From assembly GCF_038562635.1 (NCBI RefSeq), contig NZ_JBCFBO010000002.1:410698-474697 (forward strand): a stretch of DNA of 64,000 nucleotides, given 5' to 3'. Shown here one piece after another: positions 55,332 through 64,000 of this stretch; positions within the stretch are counted from its first letter, which is position 1; each line of letters opens with the position of its first letter. The notes under the pieces are model-generated. The model had not been told where the DNA came from. It saw nothing but the letters and a program-made list of their open reading frames with translations, and ran no database searches. The DNA comes from Methanobacterium sp. Lineage in GTDB: Archaea > Methanobacteriota > Methanobacteria > Methanobacteriales > Methanobacteriaceae. A program made the position numbers and the translations under genes.

Positions 55332-56456
55332 CTAAAGACGAGACATACATTTTTGGATTTCTTCCGTGTCGAATCTGAGTATTATAATCCTTGAGTTACC
55401 TTTTACTCCTTTTCCAGTGAACCTGGTATCAATAAGCCTTAAAAATTCAAGTTTATTTAAAATACGGTTAAAAGAAGCATAACTTGACTTAGTTTTCTTA
55501 CTGAACTGACTGTAAAGTTCACCTGCAGTTAAATCTACGTCTGAAGTCCGTATAAGATCTAGTAATGTTCTTTCATCATCTGATAAAGACTTGAGAGTGT
55601 ACATAAGATTTATAGAACCCGTATTTTTAAGTGCCTCTTGAATATGTTTTCGTTCTATTGTTTTAGATGCATCTGCTTCAGCCAGATTTCCACCTATCCT
55701 TAAAAGGTCGATTCCTACCCTTAAATCGCCATTCGATACCGTATATTCGGTGATTTCATCCAGTAATTCATCTGAAATCACTTCACTGTAAAAACCAATT
55801 CTGGCCCTTTCTTTTAATATATCTTTTATTTCTTCTTTTGAGTAGGGATTGAATATTATTTCCTGGGGGATGAATATGGAATTAACATTTTTATCAAGCA
55901 TGAACCTGAATTCAATATCAGACAGGATAGCAAACACACCGGTTCTTACACCTTCAAATGATTCATGAGCTCTTAAAATATCATAAAATATTTTATTGGC
56001 ATTTTTACTGTAAAATAAATAATTAATATCATCTAATGCAACAATGAGAGCTTTACCCTCGTTTGAAAGGTGCTGCATTATATTTTGATAAATTCTTGAA
56101 AAGGGAACCCCTGTTTCTGGGGGAGTATGTCCGAAAATCTTTTGATAAATCTGTGAAAATATGCCAAACCGAGTTGTATGTATCTGGCAGTTTATATAGA
56201 CGCAAACCACTTTATCTGATGTCCTTTCCACCATTTCAAAGATCTTTTTAATGGCTGTTGTTTTCCCTGTTGCACACGAGCCAAGTATAACCCCATTAAC
56301 TGGCCTTCCGCTACGTAGTGCAGGCCTTATGCTGATTGCAAGGGCCTCCATTTGTGATTTTCGATACATGAAATTGTCTGGAATGTAATCTGGATTAAAT
56401 GCATCGATGTTTTTAAACAGAGTTTCATCATAAAGGAGAAGGTCATCAATGTCCAT
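55332..56456 (-). CDS. cdc6: Orc1/Cdc6 family replication initiator
   Basis: A 374-aa AAA+ initiator: Walker A GSCATGKTT (59-67), Walker B LIVALDDINYL (137-147), sensor region FAILSDIEFRF, and a C-terminal winged helix (about 300-370) for origin binding. Orc1/Cdc6 proteins bind origin boxes and load MCM. Methanobacteriales carry two such genes; which one this is cannot be said. I found no mini-ORB-like repeats in the adjacent 280 bp. Confidence 0.92.
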   Translation of the reverse strand: MDIDDLLLYDETLFKNIDAFNPDYIPDNFMYRKSQMEALAISIRPALRSGRPVNGVILGSCATGKTTAIKKIFEMVERTSDKVVCVYINCQIHTTRFGIFSQIYQKIFGHTPPETGVPFSRIYQNIMQHLSNEGKALIVALDDINYLFYSKNANKIFYDILRAHESFEGVRTGVFAILSDIEFRFMLDKNVNSIFIPQEIIFNPYSKEEIKDILKERARIGFYSEVISDELLDEITEYTVSNGDLRVGIDLLRIGGNLAEADASKTIERKHIQEALKNTGSINLMYTLKSLSDDERTLLDLIRTSDVDLTAGELYSQFSKKTKSSYASFNRILNKLEFLRLIDTRFTGKGVKGNSRIIILRFDTEEIQKCMSRL

Positions 56457-56742
56457 GGTCTTTACCTAAAAACTCATTATCTGAGTGGTTTTTAAATATA
56501 TTATGTTTATATCAATACTAGCTTTATTTTTATCTATTTCCTTATAAATCTATATAATACATACTACTTGTAGCTCCCCTATTTAATTATTTATTGATTC
56601 AATAAAAAACATCATCCATAATCCATTTAGTGCAGTTATTAAAATTAAACAAAAAATAAAGCACCTATCTAATTTTTAAAGCTAGAGTTATGTAACTATG
56701 AAAAGATAAGTACCGTATAATAACTAAAATCTTTAAACAAAC

Positions 56743-57156
56743 CTAATGTAAAATCCAGAACAATAAAATAACTATAATTAAGGCTAAAGAACTGCAGCCA
56801 ACCAGGTTCCATTTTATCCGTTTATTATAATTAGATTTTAGTGGATTACTGCAAAATACACATACTTGAGAAGTTTTTACATTTTCTTTTCCACAGCTAT
56901 GACAAATATTTGGAGTATCACGAGATTTCAATATTTTACCACAAAATACACATATTTTTGAACTATTGATATTTTCTTTTCCGCATTCCAGGCAAATATT
57001 TAACTTACCCTCTGATTTTTCTTGATTGTATCGTTTATGGAGTTTTTTAACATATCTTAAAGATCCTCCACATGGACACCTGCCAAAATTATGAGGGGAT
57101 TCTCCCGCCTGAAGTACATAATAGCCCTTGCACTTTTCACAAACAAGATAAGGCAT
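56743..57156 (-). CDS. zinc-ribbon membrane protein
   Basis: A 137-aa protein with three zinc-ribbon-like units: CEKCKG..CPCGG (residues 6-31), CLECGKEN..CVFCGK (about 55-75) and CHSCGKEN..CVFCSN (about 85-105), the last two near-identical repeats, then a C-terminal membrane helix (about 117-136). Tail-anchored zinc-ribbon proteins like this are common in Methanobacterium; function unknown. Confidence 0.85.
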   Translation of the reverse strand: MPYLVCEKCKGYYVLQAGESPHNFGRCPCGGSLRYVKKLHKRYNQEKSEGKLNICLECGKENINSSKICVFCGKILKSRDTPNICHSCGKENVKTSQVCVFCSNPLKSNYNKRIKWNLVGCSSLALIIVILLFWILH

Positions 57157-57641
57157 CTAACCACCGTTTATGTTTTCCAAAATTCCATTAACTGGAATTT
57201 ATCGCAGAAATTGTAAAATAGGAATTATTTTCACTACATAAACTATATATATGCCTTAAATCTAATGCAACTAAAATAATGGATATATCTAGAAATCTTA
57301 AAGCCGATTTCTTCAAATTATCTCCTCCTTTATGCCACATAATTATTTTTTAGAAGATAATAATATTATTTACTAATATATCCAAATAGAAAGAATTATA
57401 TTATTTATTATTAAATAATGATAATGTTCCTGTTTATTTTATTTATTTAATTCCAAAAGAATGATTATATACTCTTAATAAAACTACATTTTATTTTTTA
57501 TATTAAATAAAAACATATTATATATTTATAATAAGTATAATCATCCATAAGCTTTGATAATAAAAGTAAATATTATCAATTAAATTTAATTCTAAAAATA
57601 AGTGTATTAACCTGCTGAAAACAGTTTAAAGCCCAATATGA
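57157..57641. other. AT-rich spacer, nothing recognised
   Basis: Nearly 500 bp of very AT-rich DNA without open frame, structured RNA candidate or clear repeat. Confidence 0.45.
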
Positions 57642-57941
57642 TTAATCCAGATCTAATTTCATGGCCAGTGCATTATTACCATAATTCCCGATGATATCAA
57701 AACTGTCGGGAATTACATTATCCTCCGGTCATCCCCAGAGTATAGCCCTAACTATAAAGAATCCGCCATAAGCAGCGTAAACTCTTCCAAAATTTGCTGG
57801 TTGAAGGGTTGCAACTATTCCATATAATACCAAAATTGCTCCACCTACAACTGCGACCCAAAAGCTTCCCCTATCACGAAGCCAAAACCATATAAGATAT
57901 CCTCCACCTATTTAACAGAAGCCTGCAAGTACAAAACCCTC
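57642..57941 (-). pseudogene. ynfA: ynfA (UPF0060 membrane protein) pseudogene
   Basis: The minus strand reads GFVLAGFC-stop-IGGGYLIWFWLRD, then LVLYGIVATLQPANFGRVYAAYGGFF and AILWG-stop-PEDNVIPDSFDIIG, matching the YnfA/UPF0060 four-helix protein (family pattern AGLCEIGGGYLVW...ANFGRVYAAYGG...LWGW). Stops fall where the family has Glu (57912-57914) and Trp (57729-57731). The start codon region is missing: homology ends at 57941, exactly where palindrome array F begins. Confidence 0.85.
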
Positions 57942-58070
57942 AAACACGTAGCATGCAGAATTCATAGAATTTTGCTTGTGCAAAAATCGTAGCTTGCAAA
58001 AACCTTCTGTTTTTGCGGTTCAGGAAACACAGTTTCCTTCAACATGTAAAAATCAAGATTTTCGAGTGTA
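57942..58070. repeat. palindrome array F
   Basis: About 130 bp of hairpins, e.g. GCAGAATT/AATTTTGC near 57955-57974, GCAAAAAC/GTTTTTGC around CTTCT (57995-58017), AGGAAAC/GTTTCCT with loop ACA (58022-58038), ending after CATG. It adjoins the broken 5' end of the ynfA pseudogene. Confidence 0.75.
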
Positions 58071-58355
58071 TAAATGATTTAATAACTTCCATTTTGGCGT
58101 CTCATCTAAAATAGATGAGTTATAATTGGCACATATCAACTAAAAACCTTACAAAATCATTTCTTTTACTATATCATTTAAACTATCTTTGTTTTTAGGA
58201 GTTTTTAACTTATTTATTTCAGGGTATGAAAATATATTAATAATATTCATCATAGTAATATTATTGTTTTGGAAATAGGTTACTTAAATTCGTATTTCAA
58301 ATGGTTCTATTTCCAGAAACACTAAAAAATCTTTAATTATTAGGAGAGTTTTATA
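58071..58355. other. spacer upstream of the 94-aa gene
   Basis: AT-rich spacer; contains CATCTAAAATAGATG near 58102, a short hairpin. GGAG at 58341-58344 is the ribosome site of the next gene. Confidence 0.4.
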
Positions 58356-58640
58356 ATGCCAGATTGGGAAAAGTACCATAAAGGTAGCTGGGAAAATTAC
58401 TGGAAAGATTACTGGAAAGAAAGTGCTGGAGCAGACTGGACAGAGCATGAACGAAAATACAAGGAAATGGGTAAAATCATGAACAAATTAGGGGAGACTC
58501 AATTTAAAACAGCAGAGCTCATAATGCAGCTTGCAAATAAAAAAGAAGGAGAAGAATACGAAAAAGAAATAGACAGTTTAGAAAATGCAATAAAAGATCT
58601 GAGGACTGTTATAGATAAAAAACGCAGCGAATTAAAGTGA
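58356..58640 (+). CDS. uncharacterised 94-aa helical protein
   Basis: A highly charged protein with a Trp-rich start (DWEKYHKGSWENYWKDYWKE) and a helical, coiled-coil-like remainder ending KKRSELK. TTAGGAGAG precedes the ATG. I recognise no family. Tryptophan spacing of 4-7 residues suggests an amphipathic surface helix. Cytoplasmic, as no hydrophobic segment is present. Confidence 0.65.
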   Translation: MPDWEKYHKGSWENYWKDYWKESAGADWTEHERKYKEMGKIMNKLGETQFKTAELIMQLANKKEGEEYEKEIDSLENAIKDLRTVIDKKRSELK

Positions 58641-58758
58641 ATTAATTTATTTCCATTATCTTTTTAAAATTAAATTAAGTATAACTAGTTTTTTTAAATA
58701 TTAACACCCTAATTTTATTGTAAATCCCAAACAGTGCCCATTTTTATCATGAAAAATA

Positions 58759-59520
58759 TTATTCAAATTTGATATCATCAACACCTTGCACGCTTTCTCC
58801 ACCAGACATATTCACTATTTTCACATTTTCATTTTCTGCAGCCCACTGTGTAAGTTTTTTAGCATAATTCAACTTCATTTGCTTAATTTCATCAGCTTTA
58901 CCCTCTGCTTCAGATAAATCCGGCCTAGAATATTTGGTTACGATATCCCCAAAGTCCATTCCTGCAAGAAGTATAAATCTTGCCCCAAGTTCAATTGCCA
59001 GGAAGATGCAACGGTCTCCATCTGTAAAACCGCCGAAATTAGATACATTTTCCAAAGGTACACTTTGAGTAGTCCCCAAAATTCGTTTTAACTCCGGAAC
59101 ATATTCTTTTATTTTATCAATATTATTTCCATGGGCATGGACAGCCAGAATTGCTCCTCGCTCGTTAGCTTCTATTATATCATCCATATTACCGTCTAAA
59201 TCTGTAACTATAATATCTGGAACTATATCTTTCTCTAAAAGTGCAGTTGTTGCCCCATCTGCTGCAATTAATGTAAACTTATTTAAATTTAATTCTTCCA
59301 ACTGATCCAGTTCGTCCAAATCTTCAATATTCCCTTTAAGGGATGGTCCAGCTCCAAAAATAATTACCATATCTTTTATATTAGTCTCAGCAATGCTTGA
59401 ACTGTTATCTTCGTTTAAAAGGTTGTTTAACAGTTCCGCAGATTTTTCATCATCTTCACGGCTGAAACCAAATTCTTTTAGTATTTTGTCATACCATGAA
59501 AACCAAGCATCAAGATTCAT
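58759..59520 (-). CDS. mptE: 6-hydroxymethyl-7,8-dihydropterin pyrophosphokinase MptE
   Basis: A 253-aa DUF115-type enzyme. The nucleotide motif IIFGAGPSLKGN is near residue 50, TLIAADGATTALLEKDIVPDIIVTDLDGN near 85-115, and NFGGFTDGDRC near 163-173. MptE makes the pyrophosphate ester of 6-hydroxymethyldihydropterin for methanopterin, the C1 carrier of methanogenesis. The start MNLDAW at 59520 fits the family; the frame extends to 59604 but its hydrophobic N-terminus looks non-coding. Confidence 0.85.
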   Translation of the reverse strand: MNLDAWFSWYDKILKEFGFSREDDEKSAELLNNLLNEDNSSSIAETNIKDMVIIFGAGPSLKGNIEDLDELDQLEELNLNKFTLIAADGATTALLEKDIVPDIIVTDLDGNMDDIIEANERGAILAVHAHGNNIDKIKEYVPELKRILGTTQSVPLENVSNFGGFTDGDRCIFLAIELGARFILLAGMDFGDIVTKYSRPDLSEAEGKADEIKQMKLNYAKKLTQWAAENENVKIVNMSGGESVQGVDDIKFE

Positions 59521-59747
59521 GAAAGTGGATATATTATTTTTAATAAATAAATTGTTGGAATTAAATTCAAATTTAGAAAATATGATTAATTGAAGTAAAA
59601 TCATGAAAATTATGGTGATAAAATAGTTTGACTATTTAAGAATCAGGGACTGAAGTAAAGGTATATTAACTGTTTAATTGATAAACTTATGTGTATCTCA
59701 AAAAGAGAATCAAGTTTAATATAGTTTTTAAAATTGGAGGTTTGAAA

Positions 59748-60896
59748 ATGGAGGAAACATTGCTAATGATACCCGGACCTACCAAAGTAGCTCCGCGAGT
59801 ACTAAAAGCCATGTCAGATGCAGTGATGAACCACAGAAGTGCTCAATTCGCTGATATTTTAACTGAAGTCAATGAAATGATGTCAGAAGTATTCCAGACT
59901 GAAAATCCATCTTACACTATAACCGGTTCTGGAACAGCTGCAATGGAAGCTGCAGTTGGAAATGTCCTTAATAAAGGAGATAAAATTTTAAATATTGTTG
60001 GCGGGAAATTCGGAGAAAGATTTGCACAGATAGCTGAAGCTAACGGCGGTAATTCCGTTAAGCTTGATGTGGAATGGGGTAAAGCAGTAGATCCCGAAGA
60101 TGTCAAAAATATTTTAGAAGAAGATGATGAAATTAAAGCTGTGACATTAGTTCACAACGAAACTTCAACAGGGGTCGCAAGCCCAATAGAAGAAGTAGGT
60201 AAAATTGTTAAAGATTATAACGCTTTATATGTTGTAGATACTGTTTCATCCCTTGGTGGGGACGACGTAGCTGTAGACGATTATAACATCGATATTTGTG
60301 TAACAGGTTCACAGAAATGTCTTGCCGCACCACCAGGAATGGCAGCAATCACAGTAAGTGATGATGCATGGGATGTAATCAATAAAGTAGACTCCAACTC
60401 ATATTACTTGGACGTAAGGAAATACAAAAAATACGCAGGACATACACCATCCGAAACTCCATACACACCTTCCGTATCCTTAATGTACGCAATGCGTGAA
60501 GCATTAAACATGGTAATGGAAGAAGGTCTCGAAGCTAGAATAGAAAGACACAAATTAGCTGCGTCAGCCACAAGAAATGCTGTTAAAGCTCTTGGTCTTG
60601 AACTATTTGCTGACGAAGATGTTTCATCTACAACCGTAACTGCTGTAAAAATGCCTGAAGGCGTAACTGATAAAGATATGAGGGGCACAATGAGAGATAA
60701 ATATGGAATTGTGCTTGCCGGTGGTCAAGACCACTTAAAAGGCAATGTTTTCAGGATAGGACATATGGGTAATGTCAACTACAGAGATCTTGTTGTTACA
60801 ATGGCTGCTCTCGAAATGACTTTAAAAGGTCTTGAAATGGACATTTGTCTCGGAAATGGAGTGGCAGCAGTAGAAGAGGCTTATCTTATAGGATAA
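59748..60896 (+). CDS. class V aminotransferase (alanine-glyoxylate / serine-pyruvate type)
   Basis: A 382-aa PLP enzyme: MIPGPTKVAPRVL at residues 7-19, TGSGTAAMEAAVGN near 59-72, Asp in VVDTVSSLGG (162-171), PLP lysine Lys190 in TGSQKCLAAPPG, and the C-terminal FRIGHMGN. ATG at 59748 has a strong GGAGGT (59737-59742); the upstream frame to 59691 is non-coding. The amino donor is not evident; in methanogens related enzymes serve amino acid synthesis. Confidence 0.9.
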   Translation: MEETLLMIPGPTKVAPRVLKAMSDAVMNHRSAQFADILTEVNEMMSEVFQTENPSYTITGSGTAAMEAAVGNVLNKGDKILNIVGGKFGERFAQIAEANGGNSVKLDVEWGKAVDPEDVKNILEEDDEIKAVTLVHNETSTGVASPIEEVGKIVKDYNALYVVDTVSSLGGDDVAVDDYNIDICVTGSQKCLAAPPGMAAITVSDDAWDVINKVDSNSYYLDVRKYKKYAGHTPSETPYTPSVSLMYAMREALNMVMEEGLEARIERHKLAASATRNAVKALGLELFADEDVSSTTVTAVKMPEGVTDKDMRGTMRDKYGIVLAGGQDHLKGNVFRIGHMGNVNYRDLVVTMAALEMTLKGLEMDICLGNGVAAVEEAYLIG

Positions 60897-60973
60897 TTCT
60901 CTTTTTTACTTATTTTTTTGAACTGTTTTTTATCTGAAAATTAAAAAATAAAACAATAAATAACTATTTTTTA

Positions 60974-61645
60974 TCACCAATTAAACCAGCTTGCAATGGC
61001 ATGTGCAACAAAACAGGCTGCTGCAGCTATTCCGCAAACTACAGCCCCTATAACACATACGGTTTTAGTTATTCCTTCAGGAGCTACAGCAATACCAACT
61101 GCAAAACACCCAGCTATAGCTGACAAAGCGTAACCTGCATTTTCTATAGTATTTAAAGTGTGAGTTTTAGCAGGACTATCCTGAGTAGCATTATCAGTTT
61201 GATTCAAAGATGTTTCATTTGCATAAGTTGTATTATTTAAAGCTGTTCCATTGACATTAATTTCATTTTCAAAAGTCCCATTACCTGTTTCATTAAAAAC
61301 TGTTTTATTTTCATCAATTGAATTGTTTAAAACCGTTTCATTCGTGTTATTTTCATTATCAATTGTTTGATTAAAATCTGTTTCATCTATAACCGTTTTA
61401 TTACCCGTTTGATTTAAAATTGTTTCATTTATACCAGTTGAACTATGCATTTCTAGTTTATTTAAACATTTATTGTGATCCTGATTAACTACAGCACTTT
61501 TAACCATACTTTGAACAATTTCACATGAATTCAATGTATCTGGAGATTTAACCTGGTTCAATGACCCTATTTCAACTGCACCTGCAGGTTCAACACTTAA
61601 TATGCCTAAAATTAACAGGACCACCAAAAATTCTTTATATTCCAT
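60974..61645 (-). CDS. secreted sequon-rich protein with C-terminal hydrophobic Gly/Ala/Cys domain
   Basis: A 223-aa protein: signal peptide (residues 1-23, cut likely after PAGA), a variable stretch, then about residues 70-155 packed with roughly sixteen N-X-T/S N-glycosylation sequons in a degenerate NETxxNQT pattern, then a hydrophobic C-terminal region (about 165-223) rich in Gly, Ala and Cys, ending ASWFNW. The last part resembles bacteriocin or membrane-anchor peptides. No family recognised; a surface glycoprotein or leader-plus-peptide precursor are both possible. Confidence 0.65.
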   Translation of the reverse strand: MEYKEFLVVLLILGILSVEPAGAVEIGSLNQVKSPDTLNSCEIVQSMVKSAVVNQDHNKCLNKLEMHSSTGINETILNQTGNKTVIDETDFNQTIDNENNTNETVLNNSIDENKTVFNETGNGTFENEINVNGTALNNTTYANETSLNQTDNATQDSPAKTHTLNTIENAGYALSAIAGCFAVGIAVAPEGITKTVCVIGAVVCGIAAAACFVAHAIASWFNW

Positions 61646-61873
61646 AGTTTACCCCCTTAAATCCCAATTTATTTATCGGACCCGTTTTAATGTAAACGTT
61701 ATGGTATTTAAACATTTTTATGAATAATCAAACAGATGAACATATAGAAATAAGAAGTAGAAAAATTAATTCAAAAAGAAATCCTGTAAAAATATATAAA
61801 CTATCTTAAATTTTAAAATAACATTAAAAAATTAAATAAAATATTTATTTAAAAAATAAGTGGTAGTTAAACT

Positions 61874-62404
61874 TCATTTAGACCAGTTTAAACCATAAAC
61901 AGTGATAATAACCTGGGCAAGTGGGAAAATTGTCCAGCTGGCGTTTATTTTAAGCCAAGCTGTAGAGCTTCTAATTTTAGCGGTGTTGATTTCATCTTTC
62001 TTTAATTCTTCTCTTATTATACTAACTTTTTCTATGACTTTATCCCTATTATCTAAATTTAAAGATTCTATCGTGTTATATATCTGATTAAAAGTATTTT
62101 TTATCCTGAGATCACTTGAAGTTGTAATTTCATCACTATTTTCTGCAGCTGTAAAATTAGACATGCCTGAATTTTCTATTAAGTTTATTCCCTTACCAGT
62201 TATTTTAACTGAGCTAAATTCTACTCCTAGACCTGGAGATATATCCACATACTTTTCATCACGTAACTGAAATGCATTTTTCTCAAGTAATTTATCATCT
62301 ATTTTTAATTTATCCAGCAAATAATTACGAGCAAGATAATATCCCGGATTTTGATCGTTGAATTCATTTAATATATCCAGTATTTGTTTCTGTATTTGGT
62401 TCAT
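61874..62404 (-). CDS. putative winged-helix protein
   Basis: A 176-aa protein with an N-terminal helical region (QIQKQILDILNEFNDQNPGYYLARNYL) followed by LLEKNAFQLRDEKYVDISPG...VKITGKGINLIE, the outline of a winged helix, then a charged helical segment and a short C-terminal hydrophobic stretch (about 150-172). Possibly a membrane-associated transcription factor. Family not certain. Confidence 0.6.
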   Translation of the reverse strand: MNQIQKQILDILNEFNDQNPGYYLARNYLLDKLKIDDKLLEKNAFQLRDEKYVDISPGLGVEFSSVKITGKGINLIENSGMSNFTAAENSDEITTSSDLRIKNTFNQIYNTIESLNLDNRDKVIEKVSIIREELKKDEINTAKIRSSTAWLKINASWTIFPLAQVIITVYGLNWSK

Positions 62405-62460
62405 AAGTTCACGCCCTAGTTTATAAAATTAGCAATAGTTTTTAGTAACGCTCATGTTCA

Positions 62461-63054
62461 CAAAATCCCTCAAAATCCTCAAAAATCTAGATTTTTGGGT
62501 TCAGAAAATCTCAAGGAGATTTTCTTCAACCTCAAAAAATTCATAGAATTTTTTGGGACATTCAAACGCAAAGCGTTTGATGCCTGCAAAATTTTTAATT
62601 TTGCGGCCGAGGAAACAGAGTTTCCTCCGGCATCGGAAATCTATGATTTCCGAAAGGTTAGGAAATGTTTACAAAATCTCTGATTTTGTAACCGCAAAAA
62701 ACTATTGAAATCTCTCGAAATCTACGATTTCGGAGCGCAAATCAAAGATTTGCAAGCTCTGATTTCAATGCATCGAAAATTCACAGAATTTTCGAATGCT
62801 TCGTTTTTTGCATGCTTGCATTTCCTAAAATTTGAAGAATTTTGGGGCATACAAAACTCCCAAAACCTTTGGTTTTGGAGCCCTCGAAAATCTACGATTT
62901 TCGGGGCGTCGAAAACAATGTTTTTGACAGCGCAAATCGTAGATTTGCAAGCTTCGTTTTGCAGTTGCGAAGCGAAGCTTCGCAAACATCAAAAACCGTA
63001 GGTTTTTGAAAGCTTCGGTTTTTGTGACCGTAAAAACCTGCGATTTTTACATGT
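62461..63054. repeat. palindrome array G
   Basis: About 590 bp of consecutive hairpins, the second longest array. Members include TCAAACGC-AAA-GCGTTTGA (62570-62580 region), CGGAAATC/GATTTCCG with loop TAT, GAGGAAACAGAGTTTCCTC, CGCAAATC/GATTTGCA and GAAGCGAAGCTTCG. Linkers ATGCATCG, AAAGGTTAGGAAATG and GACCG recur from arrays A, B and D. The array ends at CATG (63051). Confidence 0.85.
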
Positions 63055-63249
63055 CCATGATCATATGCACACTTCATGCTTTATGTTAAATTATAATATC
63101 AATTAATCATATGAAATTATATTTGGAAGAGTGTAATTTACTTAACCATATAACTCATAAAAATTCAAAGTAACATCGGCACAACCATTTAGACAGGAGC
63201 ATTTGTAAAATTGATTTATAAAGTTAATATCTGTAAGGTAGCATTAAAA

Positions 63250-63432
63250 TTATTCTTCCTCTTCTGGCCATACATCCTGAACATTAACATATTCCAAGCT
63301 TGAATATGGTATCATCACATGTCCCTGGTTAAATTCTATTAAAACATATGTCTTTTCATATATTATGTCTGTAACATCTGCAAAATGCTTCTTGTTCTGC
63401 TTATTTTTAAAATATACATCAACAGTTGCCAT
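63250..63432 (-). CDS. small uncharacterised protein
   Basis: A 60-aa acidic protein with beta-strand-like alternation (TVDVYFKNKQ, DIIYEKTYVLIEF, HVMIPYSSLEYVNV) and an acidic tail PEEEE. The layout resembles small SH3-like archaeal proteins; no family recognised. No strong ribosome site was seen before the ATG. Confidence 0.6.
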   Translation of the reverse strand: MATVDVYFKNKQNKKHFADVTDIIYEKTYVLIEFNQGHVMIPYSSLEYVNVQDVWPEEEE

Positions 63433-63631
63433 TATTTCAACCCATATTATATTATATCCATTTTAAATTATAAAATTATCATTACTAATAAAAAATAGGT
63501 TTATTTTTCATTATTTCACATAAAATAAATAAAATAAGCATATTTTAAAAAATAAAGTTAAACCAGATATGAAATCAGATTTTTAAGTAATTAAAAACAT
63601 GAATTAGTAACCTGTCTTTAATATAATAGGG
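63433..63631. other. AT-rich spacer before the terminal tandem repeat
   Basis: No gene or defined structure seen. Confidence 0.4.
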
Positions 63632-64000
63632 CAACATATTAATAATCTAAAATTCAAAAATAACTGTAGACTGGTAATTAATAATTATAAATGTAATTTC
63701 AGTCTACAACCCCCATTAAACTATAAATATAAACTTAACCTAAAAATAAATCCAAATCAAACATGGAATTATATTTCCAAGTAATCTTAAAGACCATAAA
63801 TTAACAACTTATTTTAATACTATATAACAACATATTAATAATTCAAACTTCAAAAATAACTGTAGACTGGTAATCACCGATTATAAATGTAATTTCAGTC
63901 TACAACCCCCATTAAACTATAAATATAAACTTAACCTAAAAATAAATCCAAATCAAACATGGAATTATATTTCCAAGTAATCTTAAAGACCATAAATTAA
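63632..64000. repeat. 196-bp tandem repeat running off the window end
   Basis: Unit 1 starts CAACATATTAATAAT at 63632 and unit 2 at 63828; unit 2 is cut by the window edge. Over most of the unit the copies are nearly identical. Each contains TGTAGACTG and CAGTCTACA, a perfect 9-bp inverted repeat about 26 nt apart. The repeat may continue beyond the window. Confidence 0.9.

Noticed and set aside
56457..56742. Replication origin next to cdc6
   Set aside because: No repeated origin-recognition-box-like motif was visible in the flanking spacer.
62495..63077. Frames of 61-98 aa in array G
   Set aside because: Same reason: repeat-derived frames on both strands.
63632..64000. CRISPR array
   Set aside because: Units are 196 bp and nearly identical throughout; there are no unique spacers between short repeats.
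1..64000. tRNA or rRNA genes
   Set aside because: Reading for T-loop-like GGTTCAAATCC patterns and conserved rRNA segments gave no convincing candidate.

Overview
The window is AT-rich archaeal DNA from a methanogen of the order Methanobacteriales, most likely a Methanobacterium species. The evidence is a complete methyl-coenzyme M reductase operon, archaeal information-processing genes (TFB, aRF1, Gar1, archaeal DnaG, Orc1/Cdc6, CDC48, UMP kinase), F430 and methanopterin biosynthesis genes, and a gene order resembling the suhB-nadK-cfbE-hemC and gar1-tfb neighbourhoods I recall from Methanothermobacter. The organism is inferred from protein families and remembered gene order; no search was run. 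I saw no rRNA or tRNA gene and no CRISPR array.

Layout. 1-6.4 kb: sugar phosphatase (cut by the window edge), NAD kinase, CfbE-like F430 synthetase, HemC, a Gfo/Idh/MocA dehydrogenase and a GfcR-like PRPP-binding regulator. 6.5-13.6 kb: aRF1, UMP kinase, a zinc-ribbon membrane protein, the overlapping gar1-tfb pair, a flippase-like membrane protein, an RraA-like protein and a DUF211 protein. 13.8-18.6 kb: Toprim protein, DnaG, a Lon-type AAA+ ATPase without protease domain, XerA and a small WYL-like protein. 18.8-32.7 kb: accessory transport and sensing genes (MFS, TspO, DUF523/DUF1722, two HisKA_2 sensor kinases, BioY, DUF1284, FUSC) and a divergent HisG. 33.5-42.5 kb: DUF763, NadA, MTA/MTI phosphorylase, a secreted coiled-coil protein, RtcB, an orphan McrD with a partner of unknown function, and a flavodoxin-like reductase. 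42.6-46.6 kb: two paralogous LCM-type methyltransferases followed by two paralogous TetR regulators. 46.9-51.2 kb: mrtBDGA, the isoenzyme II form of methyl-CoM reductase (no mcrC), behind a leader of about 340 nt and a large palindromic operator-like site. 52-57 kb: archease, CDC48, Orc1/Cdc6 and a zinc-ribbon membrane protein. 57-64 kb: a ynfA pseudogene, MptE, a class V aminotransferase, a sequon-rich secreted protein, a winged-helix protein and a 196-bp tandem repeat running off the window edge.

The most unusual feature is a dispersed family of modular palindrome arrays. Seven intergenic blocks (about 3.0-3.7, 6.6-6.9, 33.0-33.2, 34.8-35.3, 37.5-37.7, 57.9-58.1 and 62.5-63.1 kb, about 2.5 kb in total) are built almost wholly of back-to-back short perfect hairpins: arms of 6-11 bp and loops of 3-5 nt, joined by recurring linkers such as CATG, ACGG and AAGGTTAG. 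Strings of these hairpins recur as near-identical copies of 70-120 bp in direct or inverted orientation up to 34 kb apart. One unit lies in frame inside a DUF1284 protein, one array abuts a broken ynfA gene, and one array lies between the 3' end of the aRF1 gene and a decayed second copy of that 3' end. Together these suggest a mobile or recombinogenic palindromic element, comparable in concept to bacterial REP or Rickettsia palindromic elements but made of many different hairpins.

Functional links. CfbE and HemC feed tetrapyrrole and F430 synthesis, the cofactor of the Mrt enzyme encoded 45 kb away. Archease and RtcB are functional partners encoded apart. The TetR/methyltransferase block and the mrt operon each carry TATA-proximal palindromes consistent with repressor control.
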